From Finegoldia magna (GTDB lineage Bacteria; Bacillota; Clostridia; Tissierellales; Peptoniphilaceae), in assembly GCF_018371055.1 (NCBI RefSeq), contig NZ_JAGYZD010000072.1, forward strand, positions 1 to 7,527: a DNA stretch of 7,527 nucleotides. The letters are read 5' to 3'. Shown here in pieces: positions 6,497 to 7,527 of the stretch. The first letter of the stretch is position 1, and every line of letters begins with the position of its first letter. Position numbers and translations under genes: made by a program. The notes under the pieces were generated by a model. The model had not been told where the DNA came from. It did not search any database and was given only the letters and a program-made list of their open reading frames with translations.

Positions 6497-6505
6497 ATTA
6501 TATCA
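6497..6505 (-). promoter_or_regulatory. Extended -10 promoter of the 717-aa CWB2 gene
   Basis: TGATATAAT on the minus strand is a perfect TATAAT with the TGn extension. A proper -35 is not evident; TGAATA, 18 bases upstream, matches only three of six. The transcription start would be near 6490, giving a leader of about 20 bases. It lacks the TCTCA spacer motif of the other promoters. Confidence 0.65.
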
Positions 6506-6597
6506 CACAAACTACTTTCTTATTCATCTTTTTATAAATTTTTATTTTTCTATAAATATTTATACAAATATATTTCACAAATCTTACTTATATTTTT

Positions 6598-6658
6598 AAC
6601 ATTATCCAACAATCACATACTTTAAATCCATAACTGCTAGTAATTACAACATTATCCA
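6598..6658. repeat. Pair of 11-bp direct repeats in the AT-rich spacer
   Basis: AACATTATCCA occurs at 6598-6608 and again at 6648-6658, exactly 50 bases apart, about 100-150 bases upstream of the 717-aa promoter. Each contains TTATCCA, resembling part of a DnaA box, but a pair of regulator sites or chance are equally possible. The rest of the spacer (6506-6681) is AT-rich with no gene visible. Confidence 0.4.
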
Positions 6659-6681
6659 CGATTTTCAATATACAATCTCAT

Positions 6682-6710
6682 AAAAAAGAGTGCAGAATAA
6701 TCTACACTCT
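6682..6710 (-). terminator. Intrinsic terminator of the ATP-cone gene
   Basis: A 10-bp stem (6701-6710 with 6687-6696, one G-U pair) with a TTAT loop is followed by a run of T residues (6682-6687, its first base shared with the stem). It lies 11 bases after the stop codon. It shares the GAGTGCAGA arm and T-tract with the three CWB2-gene terminators although the gene is unrelated. Confidence 0.88.
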
Positions 6711-6721
6711 CACATCTCAAA

Positions 6722-7105
6722 TTAGTTGTTTTTGTATGTTTCTAATACTTTTTTGTAGCCTTCTTCTTTTAGTGCTTCTTCAACATATCCTCTGATTTCT
6801 TTTGTTGGATAGACGTTTCTCTTGATGGATTTCATTTTCTTCAATACATCTTCAACGATAATGTTCACATCAGAAGAGTTCATCTTTGCTCCAGCAGAAT
6901 CGGATGTTTGTGCTATTGAATGGAAGATTTTTTCCTTGTCAAAGCTTTCAACATTGCCAAGTTTTTTAAGCACCCATTCTCCTTCTTCTCCGAACATTTC
7001 ATCAAGCACGTTGATTTTTGCATCTTCAATAATATTTGCAACTTTGTTTGGGTCTATATCGTTATCCTTAAAATAATCAAACAAAATTCTCGTTAAATCG
7101 TTCAT
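6722..7105 (-). CDS. Stand-alone ATP-cone domain protein (127 aa)
   Basis: Residues 45-124 fit the ATP-cone (PF03477), the nucleotide-sensing domain of NrdR and of ribonucleotide reductases NrdA and NrdD. Residues 45-60 read VLKKLGNVESFDKEKI, matching the V-K-x-x-G-x-x-E-x-F-D-x-x-K-I core. A helical middle follows, then YPTKEI and a VEEALKEEGY helix ending LETY. Residues 1-44 are acidic and probably helical, with no family I recognise. There is no cysteine, so the zinc ribbon of NrdR is absent, and no reductase catalytic part is present. It could be a regulatory protein that senses ATP/dATP, but its partner is unknown. The ATG at 7105 is preceded by AAAGGAGG at ideal spacing. The gene follows tuf with a terminator in between; no convincing promoter of its own is visible in the 82-base gap, so it may depend on readthrough from tuf. 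The domain call is fairly firm; the role is open. Confidence 0.85.
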   Translation of the reverse strand: MNDLTRILFDYFKDNDIDPNKVANIIEDAKINVLDEMFGEEGEWVLKKLGNVESFDKEKIFHSIAQTSDSAGAKMNSSDVNIIVEDVLKKMKSIKRNVYPTKEIRGYVEEALKEEGYKKVLETYKNN

Positions 7106-7118
7106 AAAATCCTCCTTT

Positions 7119-7152
7119 AAAAAATGAGAGCATCCATCAAAAACGGATGCTC
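7119..7152 (-). terminator. Intrinsic terminator of tuf
   Basis: A perfect 8-bp stem GAGCATCC/GGATGCTC (7145-7152 with 7128-7135) with a 9-base loop is followed by TCA and six T residues (7119-7124) on the minus strand. The T-tract runs directly into the ribosome binding site of the next gene, so it could also act as an attenuator for that gene. It is unrelated in sequence to the other four terminators. Confidence 0.85.
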
Positions 7153-7187
7153 AGCTTGTCAAATTTATTACCTTAAATAAGGTTTAA

Positions 7188-7527
7188 TTATTCTATAATT
7201 TTAGAAACAACGCCTGCTCCTACTGTTCTTCCGCCTTCTCTGATGGCAAATCTTAATCCTTCTTCGATTGCGATTGGAGTGATCAATTCGATGATGAATT
7301 TTGCGTTATCTCCTGGCATTACCATTTCTACGCCTTCTTCTAGTTCGATGTTTCCTGTTACATCTGTTGTTCTGAAGTAGAATTGTGGTCTGTATCCTGA
7401 GAAGAATGGTGTGTGTCTTCCACCTTCGTCTTTTGTTAATACGTATACTTCTGCTTCAAATTTTGTGTGTGGGTGGATTGTTCCAGGTGCTGCTAATACT
7501 TGTCCTCTTTCGATGTCTTCTCTTTGT
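7188..7527 (-). CDS. tuf: Translation elongation factor Tu, C-terminal part (partial)
   Basis: EF-Tu delivers aminoacyl-tRNA to the ribosome as a GTP complex. Only the last 112 codons are inside the window; the 5' part lies beyond position 7527. The visible protein covers the end of domain 2 and all of domain 3. Diagnostic segments are [78 protein letters not shown] and the terminal SKIIE. No frameshift or internal stop is seen. A tuf gene usually closes the str operon (rpsL-rpsG-fusA-tuf), and the terminator right after it is consistent with that, although the upstream genes are not in view. Confidence 0.98.
   Translation of the reverse strand, partial: QREDIERGQVLAAPGTIHPHTKFEAEVYVLTKDEGGRHTPFFSGYRPQFYFRTTDVTGNIELEEGVEMVMPGDNAKFIIELITPIAIEEGLRFAIREGGRTVGAGVVSKIIE

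Noticed and set aside
6598..6660. Replication origin suggested by DnaA-box-like TTATCCA words in AT-rich DNA
   Set aside because: There are only two imperfect boxes and no dnaA, dnaN or other origin genes nearby; AT-rich spacers in such genomes yield these words by chance.
7134..7162. A promoter for the ATP-cone gene based on the perfect TTGACA at 7157-7162
   Set aside because: At 16-18 bases spacing the -10 candidates (TGATGG, TTGATG) match TATAAT poorly and fall inside the tuf terminator hairpin.

Overview
The window is strongly AT-rich, and all of its genes lie on the minus strand, so the gene order below runs from high to low coordinates. The 3' end of an EF-Tu gene, AGGAGG-type ribosome binding sites and an array of CWB2 (PF04122) surface proteins all point to a low-GC Gram-positive anaerobe. 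A Peptoniphilaceae member such as Finegoldia is my best guess, but this rests on gene content and style, not on a database match.

Layout along the direction of transcription: (1) the C-terminal 112 codons of tuf, running off the window edge, with an intrinsic terminator; (2) a 127-residue protein whose C-terminal two thirds look like a stand-alone ATP-cone domain, with its own terminator; (3) a 250-bp AT-rich spacer carrying an 11-bp direct repeat and an extended -10 promoter; (4) three consecutive secreted CWB2 proteins of 717, 760 and 437 residues, each with its own promoter and terminator; (5) a small 89-residue membrane protein of unknown function, again with its own promoter.

The three CWB2 proteins share one plan: a signal peptide, three CWB2 repeats that should anchor the protein non-covalently to a cell-wall polymer, and then a displayed C-terminal part. 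The 717- and 760-residue proteins display a CAP/SCP-like domain (SEC10/PgrA type) held between two highly charged coiled coils. The 437-residue protein instead ends in an unrelated, probably beta-rich domain of about 120 residues. The CAP metal/catalytic tetrad looks intact in the 717-residue protein but is mostly lost in the 760-residue protein.

The 760 and 437 genes match without gaps over about 1.05 kb, from the upstream terminator and promoter through the 5' leader, signal peptide and three CWB2 repeats, and then diverge abruptly. The same fused terminator-plus-promoter block also precedes the unrelated 89-residue membrane protein. The region therefore looks like an array of surface-protein cassettes with constant 5' and 3' ends and exchangeable cargo.
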